Numbered from the stretch's first letter, positions 23,330 to 32,540 are shown. The stretch: DNA of 64,000 nt from Hymenobacter siberiensis (GCF_018967865.2 NZ_JAHLZY020000001.1:2666001-2730000), one strand, 5' to 3'. Notes: generated from the letters alone by a model not told the origin. Program-made: numbers and translations.

Positions 23330-24580
23330 TTGCTTTTCCTCTACGATACCGCCCTTGGCCTGTATGGCCTGTTGCTCCGGCTGTTAGCGCCGTTTGTGCC
23401 CAAGGCCGCCGCCTGGGTGGCGGGCCGGCGCGGGCTGCTGGCCCACATTCGCCAAACCATTGGGGCCGATGCCGCGCCCCGCGTGTGGTTTCACTGCGCC
23501 TCGCTGGGCGAGTTTGAGCAGGGCCGCCCGCTGATAGAAGCCTACCGGCAGGCGCACCCCGGCACCAAGGTGGTGCTCACGTTTTTCTCGCCCTCGGGCT
23601 ACGAAATCCGCAAAAGCTGGCCGGGCGCCGACTACATTTTCTACCTCCCCCTGGATACCCGCGCCAATGCCCGGGCTTTTCTGGATGCGGTGCAGCCCCG
23701 CCTAGTGGTGTTTGTGAAGTACGAGTTCTGGTATCATTTCCTGGATGAGGCGTTTCAGCGCCACATTCCGGCCATCGTGGTGTCGGCTATTTTCCGGTCC
23801 GAGCAGGTGTTTTTCAAGCCCTGGGGCGGCTTTTTTCGAAAAATTCTCGGACGCTTCACGCATATTTTCACGCAGAACGAAGCATCGGCCCAGCTGCTGC
23901 GTGGCGCAGGGATTAAACAGGTGAGCGTGGCCGGCGATACCCGTTTCGATACCGTAGTGGCCACTGCGCTGGCCCCGGCCCGCTCGCTGCCGCTGGTTGA
24001 TGCCTTTGTGGCCGACGGTGCACCCGTGCTGGTAGTGGGCAGCAGCTGGGCCGAAGACCTGCCCGTACTGCGCCCGCTGCTGGCACGCTACGGTCCGGAG
24101 CTGCGCGTGCTCATCGCCCCGCACGAAGTGACGGAAACCAACCTGCGCCTAGTTGAAACCACGCTACCGGGGCCGGTGCAGCGCTACTCGCTGGCCGATG
24201 CGGCTACCGTAGCCCAGGCCCGGGTGCTGCTGTTTGATAACGTGGGCTTGCTCAGCCAGCTCTATCGGTTTGGCGAATATGCCTACGTGGGCGGCGCGTT
24301 CGGTAAGGGCCTGCACAACACGCTGGAGGCGGCCGCGTTCGGCCTACCGCTGTTTTTTGGGCCTACATACGGCAAGTTTCAGGAGGCCGTGGAGCTGGTG
24401 GCCATGAAAGGCGCGTTCCCCGTGCAAAGTGGCGCCGAGCTGGAAGCCGCCTTCACTTACCTCTGGAACACCGACGAGGCCCGCCTGCGCCTCCAGGATA
24501 CCATTCTCGATTACGTGCACGACCAGGCCGGGGCCACGCGCACCATCATGGCGGCCCTGCGCACTCTCACCCCCGCATGA
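23330..24580 (+). CDS. waaA: 3-deoxy-D-manno-octulosonic acid transferase
   Basis: GT30 glycosyltransferase that adds Kdo to lipid A precursor at the inner membrane, 416 residues. One N-terminal hydrophobic segment (YDTALGLYGLLLRLLAP) anchors it. The catalytic glutamate is E61 in HCASLGEFEQGRPLIEAYR. Other motifs are VKYEFWYHFLDEA, RSEQVFFKPWGGFFRK, VGSSWAEDLPVL, IAPHEVTETNLR, and the donor-site YVGGAFGKGLHNTLEAAAFGLPLFFGP. The family N-terminus begins exactly at the TTG, with no alternative ATG. Its stop overlaps the rsgA start by 4 nt (ATGA). Confidence 0.93.
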   Translation: MLFLYDTALGLYGLLLRLLAPFVPKAAAWVAGRRGLLAHIRQTIGADAAPRVWFHCASLGEFEQGRPLIEAYRQAHPGTKVVLTFFSPSGYEIRKSWPGADYIFYLPLDTRANARAFLDAVQPRLVVFVKYEFWYHFLDEAFQRHIPAIVVSAIFRSEQVFFKPWGGFFRKILGRFTHIFTQNEASAQLLRGAGIKQVSVAGDTRFDTVVATALAPARSLPLVDAFVADGAPVLVVGSSWAEDLPVLRPLLARYGPELRVLIAPHEVTETNLRLVETTLPGPVQRYSLADAATVAQARVLLFDNVGLLSQLYRFGEYAYVGGAFGKGLHNTLEAAAFGLPLFFGPTYGKFQEAVELVAMKGAFPVQSGAELEAAFTYLWNTDEARLRLQDTILDYVHDQAGATRTIMAALRTLTPA

Positions 24581-25557
24581 CAACGACAACCACCACCGAT
24601 ACCTACCTCCCCGATGGCCCCACCGGCCTGCTGCACGGCATCGTGGTGAAGTCCACGGGCTCGTGGTACATTGTGCGCGGCCTTGGCACCGGGCAGCTCT
24701 ACCGCTGCCGCCTACGCGGCAAGTTCAAGATTAAGGGCCTGAAAGCCAGCAACCCGCTGGCCGTGGGCGACCTGGTCGATTTCAGCATTGAGGCCCAGAC
24801 CGAGGGCGCGGGCGTTATCTCGCACATCGCCCCGCGCCGCAACTATATCGTGCGCCGCTCGGTGCACAAAACCGGCCACGTTCACATCGTAGCGGCCAAC
24901 CTCGACCAGGCGCTACTGGTAGTTACGCTGGTGTCGCCAGCTACTTCGTTCGGATTTATCGACCGGTTTCTGGTGACGGCCGAGGCCTACCACATTCCCG
25001 TCACGCTGCTCTTCAACAAAACCGATTTGTACGACGAGGACGGCTTCGAGTACCAGGCCCAGATTGCGGGCATGTATGCCAGCCTGGGCTATCCCAGCCG
25101 CACCTGCGCCGCCACTACGGGCGAGGGCGTGCCCGAAATCGACCACCTGCTCGATGGCAAAGTGAGCTTGCTGGCCGGCCACTCCGGCGTGGGCAAAAGC
25201 ACGCTCATCAATGCCCTGGTGCCCGACCTCGACCTGAAAACCGCCGAAATCAGCGAATTCTCCGATAAAGGCGTGCACACTACTACTTTCGCCGAAATGC
25301 TGGAAGTGCGCCCCGGCACCTTTATCATCGACACGCCCGGCATAAAGGAGCTGGGCCTCGTGGATTTGCCGCCCGCCGAGCTGGCCGGCTACTTCCCCGA
25401 GTTCCGCGCCCTGCTGGGCCAGTGCCGCTACCACAACTGCCAGCACACCCACGAGCCCGGCTGCGCCGTGCGCGAAGCCGTGGACCAGGGCCGCATTGCC
25501 CTGCCCCGCTATGACAGCTACCTGAGCATGCTGGCCGGCGAGGATAACCGGCACTAG
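24577..25557 (+). CDS. rsgA: Ribosome small-subunit-dependent GTPase A
   Basis: Circularly permuted GTPase for 30S maturation, 326 residues. An N-terminal OB-fold (about 18-95) is followed by G4 NKTD at 147-150, G1 GHSGVGKST at 201-209 and G3 DTPG at 252-255. The zinc domain has C283, C288, H290 and C296 in QCRYHNCQHTHEPGCAV. The start is coupled to waaA by the ATGA overlap. The stop lies at the edge of a 96-bp perfect palindrome. Confidence 0.95.
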   Translation: MTTTTTTDTYLPDGPTGLLHGIVVKSTGSWYIVRGLGTGQLYRCRLRGKFKIKGLKASNPLAVGDLVDFSIEAQTEGAGVISHIAPRRNYIVRRSVHKTGHVHIVAANLDQALLVVTLVSPATSFGFIDRFLVTAEAYHIPVTLLFNKTDLYDEDGFEYQAQIAGMYASLGYPSRTCAATTGEGVPEIDHLLDGKVSLLAGHSGVGKSTLINALVPDLDLKTAEISEFSDKGVHTTTFAEMLEVRPGTFIIDTPGIKELGLVDLPPAELAGYFPEFRALLGQCRYHNCQHTHEPGCAVREAVDQGRIALPRYDSYLSMLAGEDNRH

Positions 25558-25653
25558 CGCTTGCGCCTCAATAAAAAGGAGGAGTGATGAACGAGGAATT
25601 ACCAGCTGGTAATTCCTCGTTCATCACTCCTCCTTTTTATTGAGGCGCAAGCG
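25558..25653. repeat. 96-bp perfect palindrome between rsgA and fasciclin gene
   Basis: Perfect palindrome with 48-bp half-sites and no spacer (centre CAG|CTG at 25605/25606). Halves start CGCTTGCGCCTCAATAAAAA. It lies between convergent stop codons, touching the rsgA stop and ending 9 bp from the fasciclin stop. It could serve as a bidirectional terminator, the AAAAAGGAGGAG stretch giving a CTCCTCCTTTTT run on either strand. Confidence 0.85.
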
Positions 25654-25661
25654 TCGTCGTA

Positions 25662-26297
25662 TTACTTGGCAACAGGCAGCACGACAGTGTCAATTACGTG
25701 GGTCACGCCGTTGCTCGAAATTACGTCGGCGATTTGTACGGTAGCGGGGGCATCTTTGCCATTGCCAACCATAACCTGTCCGTTTTTCACCGTAACGTAC
25801 AGCTTTTCGCCGTTCACGGTGGTCAGCTCCTGACCGTCTTTCAGGTCGGCAGCCACGAGGCGGCCGGGGATGACGTGGTAGGTGAGCACAGCAGCCAGCT
25901 TGGCTTTGCTGGCGGGGTCCATCAGGCCGGCTACGGCACCTTTGGGCAGTTTGTCGAAGGCAGCGTTGGTGGGGGCAAACACGGTGAAGGGACCCGTACC
26001 GCTCAGGGTTTCAGCCAGGCCAGCCTGCTTCACAGCGGCAACCAGCGTGCTTACGCTCTTGGCACCGGCAGCATTCTCCACGATGTTTTTATCAGCCGTC
26101 ATGGCCACGCCGTCTACCATCACGCCCTCGGGCTTGGCCATGCGGGCCGAATCGCCGGCCATCGATGCGATAGAATCAGCTGGATTCACGGTGCTAACAG
26201 TTTTGGTTTCGGTGGTGGCGGACTTGTCATTGCCGCAGCTAGCCAGCATGAGGGAGGTAGCCAGGGCAACCAGCAGGGGAGCAAAAGATTTTTTCAT
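25662..26297 (-). CDS. Fasciclin (FAS1) domain lipoprotein
   Basis: Envelope lipoprotein of 211 residues. The signal peptide ends in the lipobox LMLASC with lipidated Cys21. A linker of about 55 residues precedes one FAS1 domain (about 75-210): SVSTLVAAVKQAGLAETLSGTGPFTVFAPTNAAFDKLP as consecutive family words, TYHVIPGR, and the C-terminal VTHVIDTVVLP. FAS1 lipoproteins usually mediate adhesion or matrix contacts. The ATG at 26297 places the signal peptide correctly. Confidence 0.88.
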   Translation of the reverse strand: MKKSFAPLLVALATSLMLASCGNDKSATTETKTVSTVNPADSIASMAGDSARMAKPEGVMVDGVAMTADKNIVENAAGAKSVSTLVAAVKQAGLAETLSGTGPFTVFAPTNAAFDKLPKGAVAGLMDPASKAKLAAVLTYHVIPGRLVAADLKDGQELTTVNGEKLYVTVKNGQVMVGNGKDAPATVQIADVISSNGVTHVIDTVVLPVAK

Positions 26298-26424
26298 GAA
26301 ACAGGTTGGTGTGAAAGAAGAAAAACAGGTAGGCAAAAAATAATTCTTGCCGTAAACGAATCTACGACTGTTAGCTTACGAAGCAATAGCCTACCCCGGA
26401 TGTTTCGTAAGCCCATCAAATTAT

Positions 26425-26432
26425 TACCTTCG
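26425..26432 (+). promoter_or_regulatory. Possible -7 box of the cyclophilin gene
   Basis: TACCTTCG, one mismatch to TAnnTTTG, followed by a 5' leader hairpin GCCGAAAGCA / TGCTTTCGGC (26436-26445, 26451-26460) before the ATG at 26494. Confidence 0.4.
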
Positions 26433-26493
26433 CCGGCCGAAAGCAGTGTCTGCTTTCGGCAAAATTGTTTAATCCGCTAAAAAAACGCGATTC

Positions 26494-26952
26494 ATGAAAA
26501 CTGCCGCAATCCACACCAAAAAGGGTGTAATGAAAGTTGAGTTCTACGAGCAAGATGCTCCGAACACCGTTAAAAACTTCACCGACCTCGCCGAGAAAGG
26601 CTACTACGACGGCCTAAAATTTCACCGCGTCCTCCCGAATTTCGTTATTCAGGGCGGTTGCCCCAACACCCGCGAAGGTGCTAAGGGCCAGCCCGGCACC
26701 GGCGGCCCCGGCTACAAAATCGACTGCGAAACCAGCGGTGGCCACCAATACCACGAGCGCGGCGCGCTGAGCATGGCCCACGCCGGCAAAAACACGGGCG
26801 GCTCGCAATTCTTCATCGTGCACTCGCGCGACAACACCGCCCACCTCGACCGCGTGCACACCGTGTTCGGCAAAGTGGTAGAGGGCCTGGACGTTATCGA
26901 CCAGATTTCGCCCAATGATGAGATTGAGAAAATCGTGGTGACGGAGGCGTAA
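26494..26952 (+). CDS. Peptidyl-prolyl cis-trans isomerase, cyclophilin type
   Basis: Cytoplasmic cyclophilin of 152 residues with no signal peptide. Conserved words are [27 protein letters not shown] (with the catalytic Arg), [19 protein letters not shown] (Gln-Phe-Phe of the active site) and [19 protein letters not shown]. It resembles bacterial PpiB. The upstream leader holds a 10-bp-stem hairpin. Confidence 0.92.
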   Translation: MKTAAIHTKKGVMKVEFYEQDAPNTVKNFTDLAEKGYYDGLKFHRVLPNFVIQGGCPNTREGAKGQPGTGGPGYKIDCETSGGHQYHERGALSMAHAGKNTGGSQFFIVHSRDNTAHLDRVHTVFGKVVEGLDVIDQISPNDEIEKIVVTEA

Positions 26953-26969
26953 ACAGCCTCCTGAACAAG

Positions 26970-27082
26970 AAAGAACGTCAGGCTGAGCGTAGCCGAAGCA
27001 TCTCTACTGCAACACTAATCCAATCAAGAGGAATAGTTGCGCGGCAGAGATGCTTCGACTACGCTCAGCCTGACGTTCTTTT
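26970..27082. repeat. REP-like long inverted repeat, cyclophilin/DUF3109
   Basis: Arms of about 37 bp (26970-27006 and 27046-27082) with one or two mismatches, beginning AAAGAACGTCAGGCTGAGCG and running into GAAGCATCTCT. It lies between convergent genes. Confidence 0.8.
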
Positions 27083-27103
27083 TTTCGGATGCTCCGCCCA
27101 GCC

Positions 27104-27685
27104 CTATTTCTTCCCCTCCGGCGTCGGGTTCTCAATTTCCTGCACCAGCTGCCCGTACCAGCCCTCGCCGTACTTGCGAATGAGCGGCTCCTTGAGAAAC
27201 TGGTACACTTTCACGCCCAGCTTGCCGCCGAAGTCACAGGCCGGATTGCAGATATTCCACCGGTCGTAGTTCAGCGCGTCGAAGCCTTCGTACTTCGTGA
27301 TGCGAATGGGGTACAGGTGGCAGCTGATGGGCTTTTTGAAAGTGGTTGCGCCGGCCAGATAGGCCTGCTCGATGCCACATTTCAGGATGCCGCGCTCGTC
27401 CCAGAGGGCGTAGGCGCACTCCTTGTCCTCAATGGTAGTGGTGCTGAAATCGCCCTCCCAGTCCTTGATATACAGGCCCTGGGCTTCGATAGCAGCCTGC
27501 CCGGCCTCGGTGAGGAAGGGCTTGATGTTGGCGTATTCCTGCTCCAGAATCCGTAGCTCGGGCTCTTCGAGCGGCGCGCCGAGGTCGCCCTCCACGCAGC
27601 AGGCTCCTTTGCAGGCGTCGAGGTTGCAGACGAAAAAGTTGTCGGCGATGTCATCGGAAATGACCGTTTCCTGGATAATAATCAT
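27104..27685 (-). CDS. DUF3109 family cysteine-rich protein
   Basis: Protein of 193 residues and unknown function, matching DUF3109. The cysteine cluster C20-x4-C25-x3-C29-C30 in [23 protein letters not shown], plus later cysteines in [27 protein letters not shown] and WNICNPACD, gives a likely metal or Fe-S site similar to YkgJ-type proteins. No signal peptide, so cytoplasmic. It lies divergent to the helicase gene, 101 bp apart. Confidence 0.8.
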   Translation of the reverse strand: MIIIQETVISDDIADNFFVCNLDACKGACCVEGDLGAPLEEPELRILEQEYANIKPFLTEAGQAAIEAQGLYIKDWEGDFSTTTIEDKECAYALWDERGILKCGIEQAYLAGATTFKKPISCHLYPIRITKYEGFDALNYDRWNICNPACDFGGKLGVKVYQFLKEPLIRKYGEGWYGQLVQEIENPTPEGKK

Positions 27686-27747
27686 TCACAAAGATAACCC
27701 CGGCGGCGCGCGCCCGAAATGATGCCCATCCCCTGCCCGGACCTCCG

Positions 27748-27755
27748 TACCTTTG
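27748..27755 (+). promoter_or_regulatory. -7 box of helicase gene
   Basis: TACCTTTG, exact TAnnTTTG, 31 nt before the ATG at 27787. No clear -33 element. Confidence 0.5.
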
Positions 27756-27786
27756 TAGACCCACTCAAAAAGTGGCTTATTCGCAC

Positions 27787-30036
27787 ATGGCACTAGATTA
27801 TCTTTCCCTCCTCAATCCGTCGCAAGCCGCTGCGGTGATGCAAACCGAAGGCCCTTGCATGATTATCGCCGGGGCTGGCTCGGGCAAAACCCGGGTGCTC
27901 ACCTATCGCATCGCCAATCTGCTCGAAAAAGGCGTCGACCCGTTCAACATCCTCGCCCTCACTTTTACCAACAAGGCCGCCAAGGAAATGCGCGCCCGCG
28001 TAGAAAAGGTAGTGGGCCCGGCGGCCCGTAGCCTATGGATGGGCACATTTCACTCGGTTTTTGCCAAAATCCTGCGCTCTGAGGCCGATAAAATCGGTTA
28101 TCCGCGCAGCTTCACCATCTACGACTCGCAGGATTCGAAAACCCTGATTGGCCAGATTGTGAAGGAGTTGGAGCTCGACGACAAGCTCTATAAATCCAGC
28201 CTGGTGCTGGGCCGCATTTCGGCCGCCAAAAACAAGCTGATTTCGCACAACCAGTACCTGAACGATGCCGCCATCAAGGCCGACGACGAGGCGACGATGC
28301 GGCCCAAAATCGGGATTCTGTACCAGCAGTACCAGCAGCGCTGTTTCAAGGCCGGCGCCATGGATTTTGATGACCTGCTGTTTAATACCAACGTGCTGTT
28401 TCGCGACCACGCCGACATTCTGAATAAATACCAGAATATGTTCAAGTTCGTGATGGTGGACGAGTATCAGGACACCAACTATTCGCAGTATTTAATTACC
28501 CGCAAGCTCGCGGCAAAAGAACGGAATATCTGCGTGGTGGGCGACGATGCGCAGAGCATTTACGCTTTCCGGGGGGCGGATATCACCAACATTCTCAATT
28601 TTGAGAAAGACTATCCCGAATTGCAGGTATTTAAGCTGGAGCAGAATTACCGCTCCACAAAAAACATTGTGTGGGCCGCCAATTCCGTCATTAAAAACAA
28701 CCAGGCGCAATTACGCAAAGATGTATTTTCGGAAAATGAGGAAGGCACGCTGATTGAGGTACTAAAAGCTGCTTCGGACAACGAGGAGGGCAAATTAGTG
28801 GCCAATTCTATCTTCGAGGATAAGATGAACGGGCATTTGTCGTACGACAATTTTGCTATTCTTTACCGCACCAATGCGCAAAGCCGCGCGATGGAAGAAT
28901 CGTTGCGGAAGTTAAATATCAAATACAAAATTGTTGGGGGCCTGTCGTTTTATCAGCGCAAGGAAATCAAGGATTTGGTGGCCTATTTACGGCTTACCGT
29001 TAACCAGAACGATGAGCAGGCTATTCGCCGGGTAATTAATTACCCAAAGCGCGGAATTGGTGATACCACCATCAGCAAACTGATTACGACGGCCGACGAA
29101 GCCAACCATACGCTATGGGAAGTAGTGGCCCACGCCGACCAGTTTATGGCGGCGCGGGTGAGCAACCCCGTAGTAGGCTTCGCCGAAAAAATCAAGAGCT
29201 ACATCGTGGTTGCCGAGAAAGAGGATGCTTTTGAAGCGGCCAAATTCATCGCCAAAAACTCCGGCATGCTGGAGGAGCTTTACGCCGACAAAAGCATCGA
29301 AGGCCTCTCGCGTTACGAGAACATTCAAGAGCTGCTGAACGGCATCAAAGAGTACGTAGACGACCCCGAGCGCGAAGACAAAAGCCTCGGCGCTTTCCTG
29401 CAGGATATTGCGCTGGTGACGGATTCGGACCTGAAAGATGCCGCGCAGGAAGGCGAAGCCGTGACGCTGATGACCATTCACTCGGCCAAGGGCCTGGAAT
29501 TCCGCAACGTGTACATCGTGGGCATGGAGGAAAACCTCTTTCCGAGCCAGATGATGATTACCTCGCGGGCCGATTTGGAGGAAGAGCGCCGCTTATTCTA
29601 CGTGGCCATCACGCGGGCCGAGAAAAAGCTGACGCTCAGCTACGCCACCTCGCGCTACCAGTGGGGCAACCTGCGTAGCTGCGAGAAAAGCCGCTTTCTG
29701 GATGAAATTGACCCGCGCTTTATCGATTTCAAATTTTCCTCCGGGCCAGGACCGGCCGAGGGCTCGCCGTTCCAGCACGTATTCGAGCGGCGCTCAAACC
29801 TGATTCCTACGCCACCGCGCAAGGTGCAGGCCACCAAATACGTAGCTCCGGCCGACTTCGCGCCCTCCGACACTTCTAAGCTGCAAACCGGCCAGCGCGT
29901 GGAGCACGCCAAGTTCGGCTTCGGCATGGTAAGCGCGCTCGAAACGCAGCAGGGTACTACCAAAGCTACTATCCAGTTTGAGGAAGTGGGCGAGAAAGTG
30001 CTGCTGCTGAGCTTTGCCAAGCTGCGGGTGCATTAA
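27787..30036 (+). CDS. pcrA: ATP-dependent DNA helicase, UvrD/PcrA type
   Basis: Superfamily 1A 3'-5' helicase for repair and replication restart, 749 residues. Walker A is GAGSGKT (29-35), motif Ia LTFTNKAAKEMR, motif II VDEYQDTN, motif III GDDAQSIYAFRGA, motif IV QNYRST, motif V TIHSAKGLEF, and motif VI VAITRAEKKLTLSYA. The C-terminal ~60 residues hold the PcrA/UvrD Tudor-like end (GQRVEHAKFGFGMV). The ATG at 27787 is chosen over the GTG five codons earlier. No RecB-type nuclease domain is present. Confidence 0.93.
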   Translation: MALDYLSLLNPSQAAAVMQTEGPCMIIAGAGSGKTRVLTYRIANLLEKGVDPFNILALTFTNKAAKEMRARVEKVVGPAARSLWMGTFHSVFAKILRSEADKIGYPRSFTIYDSQDSKTLIGQIVKELELDDKLYKSSLVLGRISAAKNKLISHNQYLNDAAIKADDEATMRPKIGILYQQYQQRCFKAGAMDFDDLLFNTNVLFRDHADILNKYQNMFKFVMVDEYQDTNYSQYLITRKLAAKERNICVVGDDAQSIYAFRGADITNILNFEKDYPELQVFKLEQNYRSTKNIVWAANSVIKNNQAQLRKDVFSENEEGTLIEVLKAASDNEEGKLVANSIFEDKMNGHLSYDNFAILYRTNAQSRAMEESLRKLNIKYKIVGGLSFYQRKEIKDLVAYLRLTVNQNDEQAIRRVINYPKRGIGDTTISKLITTADEANHTLWEVVAHADQFMAARVSNPVVGFAEKIKSYIVVAEKEDAFEAAKFIAKNSGMLEELYADKSIEGLSRYENIQELLNGIKEYVDDPEREDKSLGAFLQDIALVTDSDLKDAAQEGEAVTLMTIHSAKGLEFRNVYIVGMEENLFPSQMMITSRADLEEERRLFYVAITRAEKKLTLSYATSRYQWGNLRSCEKSRFLDEIDPRFIDFKFSSGPGPAEGSPFQHVFERRSNLIPTPPRKVQATKYVAPADFAPSDTSKLQTGQRVEHAKFGFGMVSALETQQGTTKATIQFEEVGEKVLLLSFAKLRVH

Positions 30037-30054
30037 TCTGGCAGCCCTTACAGC

Positions 30055-30150
30055 ACGTCATGCTGAGCTTGCCGAAGCATCTCTACCGCTTCGTTGCAAC
30101 GATTTAATTGCTCCTGCGGTAGAGATGCTTCGGCAAGCTCAGCATGACGT
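30055..30150. repeat. REP-like long inverted repeat after helicase gene
   Basis: Perfect 34-bp arms (30055-30088 and 30117-30150) beginning ACGTCATGCTGAGCTTGCCG, containing GAAGCATCTCT, with a 28-nt spacer. It starts 18 bp after the helicase stop. Confidence 0.85.
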
Positions 30151-30183
30151 TCTTTTATGTACCACGCGACACCCCCCACGCCG

Positions 30184-30191
30184 TATCTTTG
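30184..30191 (+). promoter_or_regulatory. -7 box of DUF4290 gene
   Basis: TATCTTTG, exact TAnnTTTG, 39 nt before the ATG at 30231. Confidence 0.5.
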
Positions 30192-30230
30192 GCCTGAGCC
30201 CCGCCCCCGGCGGCCTCCCTCCTGCTTTTT

Positions 30231-30974
30231 ATGACCGATATTAATTCCCTGCCCTTCCACCTGCAGCTGCTGGTGCGCGAATACGGGCACAGCACTTACC
30301 AGCTCATTCAGGGCCTCAAAGACATTGAGGACGTGGCCGAGCGCACCAAGCGCGCCACCGCCATTGTGCAGCTCATGCTGCGCCTGCAGCCGGCCCTGCG
30401 CGACCTGCCCGAAATCCAGACCCGCCTCTGGAACCACCTGCACGCCATGGCCGGCGAGGACGTGGCCCTGGAAGCCCCCGTGGCCCTGCGCAGCCTCACG
30501 GTACGCACCGAAAAACCCGGCCGTGTGCCTTACCCGCGCACCGCCCCCAAGCTGCGCGTTTACGGCGCAGCCATCGAAGCCCTGATTGCGAAGGCCCTCA
30601 CCCTGGAGGATGCTGACGAGCGCGAGCAGGCCACCATCCAGATTGGGCGGACGATGAAGTTCCTCTACCGCCAGCACAATAAGGAAAACGCCAAAGACGT
30701 AACCATTCTGAAGCATTTGGGCGAGCTTTCGGGCGGTAAGCTCACACTCGACCCGACATTGGTGGACAGCGAAAACCTGTTTGAGATGCCGGCGGCACCA
30801 GCCGGGACGAAGCCGTTTATCGTGCCCCAGCCGCAGCCCCAGCAGCGCGAAGGCCAGAACCGCGACCGCCGCGAAGGCCGCGACCGCGACAACCGGGGCA
30901 GTGGCTTTGGCAACAAAAACGGCAAAAAGCGCAAGAAAGGCCGTAGCCAGGAGCCGCAGCAGCCCCCGCAATAA
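30231..30974 (+). CDS. DUF4290 domain protein
   Basis: Bacteroidota protein of 247 residues and unknown function. The conserved helical domain (about 1-180) includes REYGHSTYQLIQ, TRLWNHLHAMA and FLYRQHNKENAKDVTILKHL. The rest is a Gln/Arg/Lys-rich disordered tail with RDRRE and KKRKKGR runs, suggesting nucleic-acid contact. It precedes murA by 114 bp in the same direction, a common arrangement in the phylum, so a link to cell-envelope growth is plausible but unproven. Confidence 0.8.
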   Translation: MTDINSLPFHLQLLVREYGHSTYQLIQGLKDIEDVAERTKRATAIVQLMLRLQPALRDLPEIQTRLWNHLHAMAGEDVALEAPVALRSLTVRTEKPGRVPYPRTAPKLRVYGAAIEALIAKALTLEDADEREQATIQIGRTMKFLYRQHNKENAKDVTILKHLGELSGGKLTLDPTLVDSENLFEMPAAPAGTKPFIVPQPQPQQREGQNRDRREGRDRDNRGSGFGNKNGKKRKKGRSQEPQQPPQ

Positions 30975-30981
30975 TTGCTTT

Positions 30982-31080
30982 AGCTGTTAGCTGACAGCTA
31001 TATAGCCGTCAGCATTTTAGTGAAACAAGTCGAATTTATTTACCCAAAAGCTAGCAGCTAACAGCTATTAGCTAACAGCT
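30982..31080. repeat. AGCTGTTAGCT repeats before murA
   Basis: AGCTGTTAGCT at 30982-30992 and its inverted copy AGCTAACAGCT twice, at 31056-31066 and 31070-31080. It can form alternative hairpins in the 5' region of murA, ending 8 bp before the ATG, so pairing could affect translation. Confidence 0.55.
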
Positions 31081-31088
31081 CAAACAAA

Positions 31089-32393
31089 ATGGCTGCATTT
31101 GAAGTACGCGGCGGCAAATCCCTGCGCGGCGAAATCACGCCCCAGGGCGCTAAAAACGAAGCCCTCCAGATTCTCTGCGCGGTATTGCTGACGCCGGAAC
31201 CCATTACCATCAGCAACATCCCCGATATCCGCGACGTCAACAAGCTCATCGAGCTGCTGCGCGATATGGGCGTGAAAGTGGGCAAGCTGGCAACGGACAC
31301 CTACGTTTTCCAAGCCGAGAATATCAACCTCGACTACATGGACACGCCCGAGTTTGTGGCCCAGGCCGGCGCGCTGCGCGGCTCGGTGATGATTCTCGGG
31401 CCCATGCTGGGGCGCTACGGGCGCTGCCAGCTACCCAAGCCAGGCGGCGATAAAATTGGTCGCCGGCCAATGGACACCCACTTCCTGGGCCTCGAAAAGC
31501 TGGGCGGCAAGCTCACGCTGGAAGGCACCGATTTCTACCGCATCAAGGTCGATGGCAAGTTGACGGGCGCCCACATGCTGCTAGACGAAGCATCGGTAAC
31601 CGGCACGGCCAACATTCTCATGGCCGCCGTGCTGGCCGAAGGTACTACCACCATCTACAACGCCGCCTGCGAGCCTTACTTGCAGCAGCTGTGCCGGATG
31701 CTGGTGCGCATGGGCGCTAACATCCAAGGCATTGGCTCCAACCTGCTCACCATCGTGGGCGTGGATAAGCTGGTCGGCACCGAGCACCGCATGCTGCCGG
31801 ACATGATTGAAATTGGCTCCTTTATCGGCCTCGCGGCCATGACGGGCTCCGAAATCACCATTAAGGACTGCCAGATTCCCGAGCTGGGCCTCATCCCCGA
31901 TACTTTCCGCAAGCTGGGCATTCAGCTTGAATTCCGAGGCGATGATATTTTCATTCCGGCCCAGCCGCACTACGAAATCGCCACCTACCTCGACGGCTCC
32001 ATTCTGACAGTGAGCGACCACACCTGGCCGGGCTTCACCCCCGATTTGCTCAGCATTGTGCTCGTAGTGGCCTGTCAGGCCAAGGGCACGGTCCTCATTC
32101 ACCAGAAGATGTTTGAGTCGCGCCTGTTCTTCGTCGATAAGCTCATCGACATGGGCGCGCAGGTTATTCTTTGCGACCCGCACCGCGCCACCGTTATCGG
32201 CCTCGACCAGCGCACGCGCCTGCGCGGCATCACCATGACCTCGCCCGACATCCGGGCCGGCGTGGCCCTGCTCATCGCCGCGCTGTCGGCCGAGGGCAAA
32301 AGTACCATCGAAAACGTGGAGCAGATTGACCGCGGCTATCAGAATATCGATACGCGCCTGCAAGCGCTGGGGGCTGATATTCGCCGCCTGTAA
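31089..32393 (+). CDS. murA: UDP-N-acetylglucosamine 1-carboxyvinyltransferase (Asp-type active site)
   Basis: First committed step of peptidoglycan synthesis: transfer of enolpyruvate from PEP to UDP-GlcNAc. The 434-residue enol-transferase has the N-terminal GAKNEAL (20-26) and repeated beta-alpha-beta units. The active-site loop reads KPGGDKIGRRPMDTH (117-131), with Asp121 where E. coli has Cys115. Asp at this position is known from Mycobacterium and Chlamydia MurA to keep activity while preventing fosfomycin alkylation. TMTSPDIRAGVALLIAAL and the final NIDTRLQALGADI are family-typical. A strong terminator follows. Confidence 0.95.
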   Translation: MAAFEVRGGKSLRGEITPQGAKNEALQILCAVLLTPEPITISNIPDIRDVNKLIELLRDMGVKVGKLATDTYVFQAENINLDYMDTPEFVAQAGALRGSVMILGPMLGRYGRCQLPKPGGDKIGRRPMDTHFLGLEKLGGKLTLEGTDFYRIKVDGKLTGAHMLLDEASVTGTANILMAAVLAEGTTTIYNAACEPYLQQLCRMLVRMGANIQGIGSNLLTIVGVDKLVGTEHRMLPDMIEIGSFIGLAAMTGSEITIKDCQIPELGLIPDTFRKLGIQLEFRGDDIFIPAQPHYEIATYLDGSILTVSDHTWPGFTPDLLSIVLVVACQAKGTVLIHQKMFESRLFFVDKLIDMGAQVILCDPHRATVIGLDQRTRLRGITMTSPDIRAGVALLIAALSAEGKSTIENVEQIDRGYQNIDTRLQALGADIRRL

Positions 32394-32412
32394 CGCAAGC
32401 GCTGCTTGATGC

Positions 32413-32446
32413 AAAAAATGCCCGGCCTTCCTGCCGGGCATTTTTT
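32413..32446 (+). terminator. Terminator of murA
   Basis: AAAAAATGCCCGGC / GCCGGGCATTTTTT stem with a 6-nt loop and a T6 tract, 20 bp past the murA stop. Confidence 0.9.
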
Positions 32447-32540
32447 GTTGCCAGCTATATGGGTTACTTCTGCTTGTGCGCTGGCATAAAAGCAGCTGCG
32501 CAGCTACTGTTTCTGGTTTCACTTTATCATTGAATGAATC

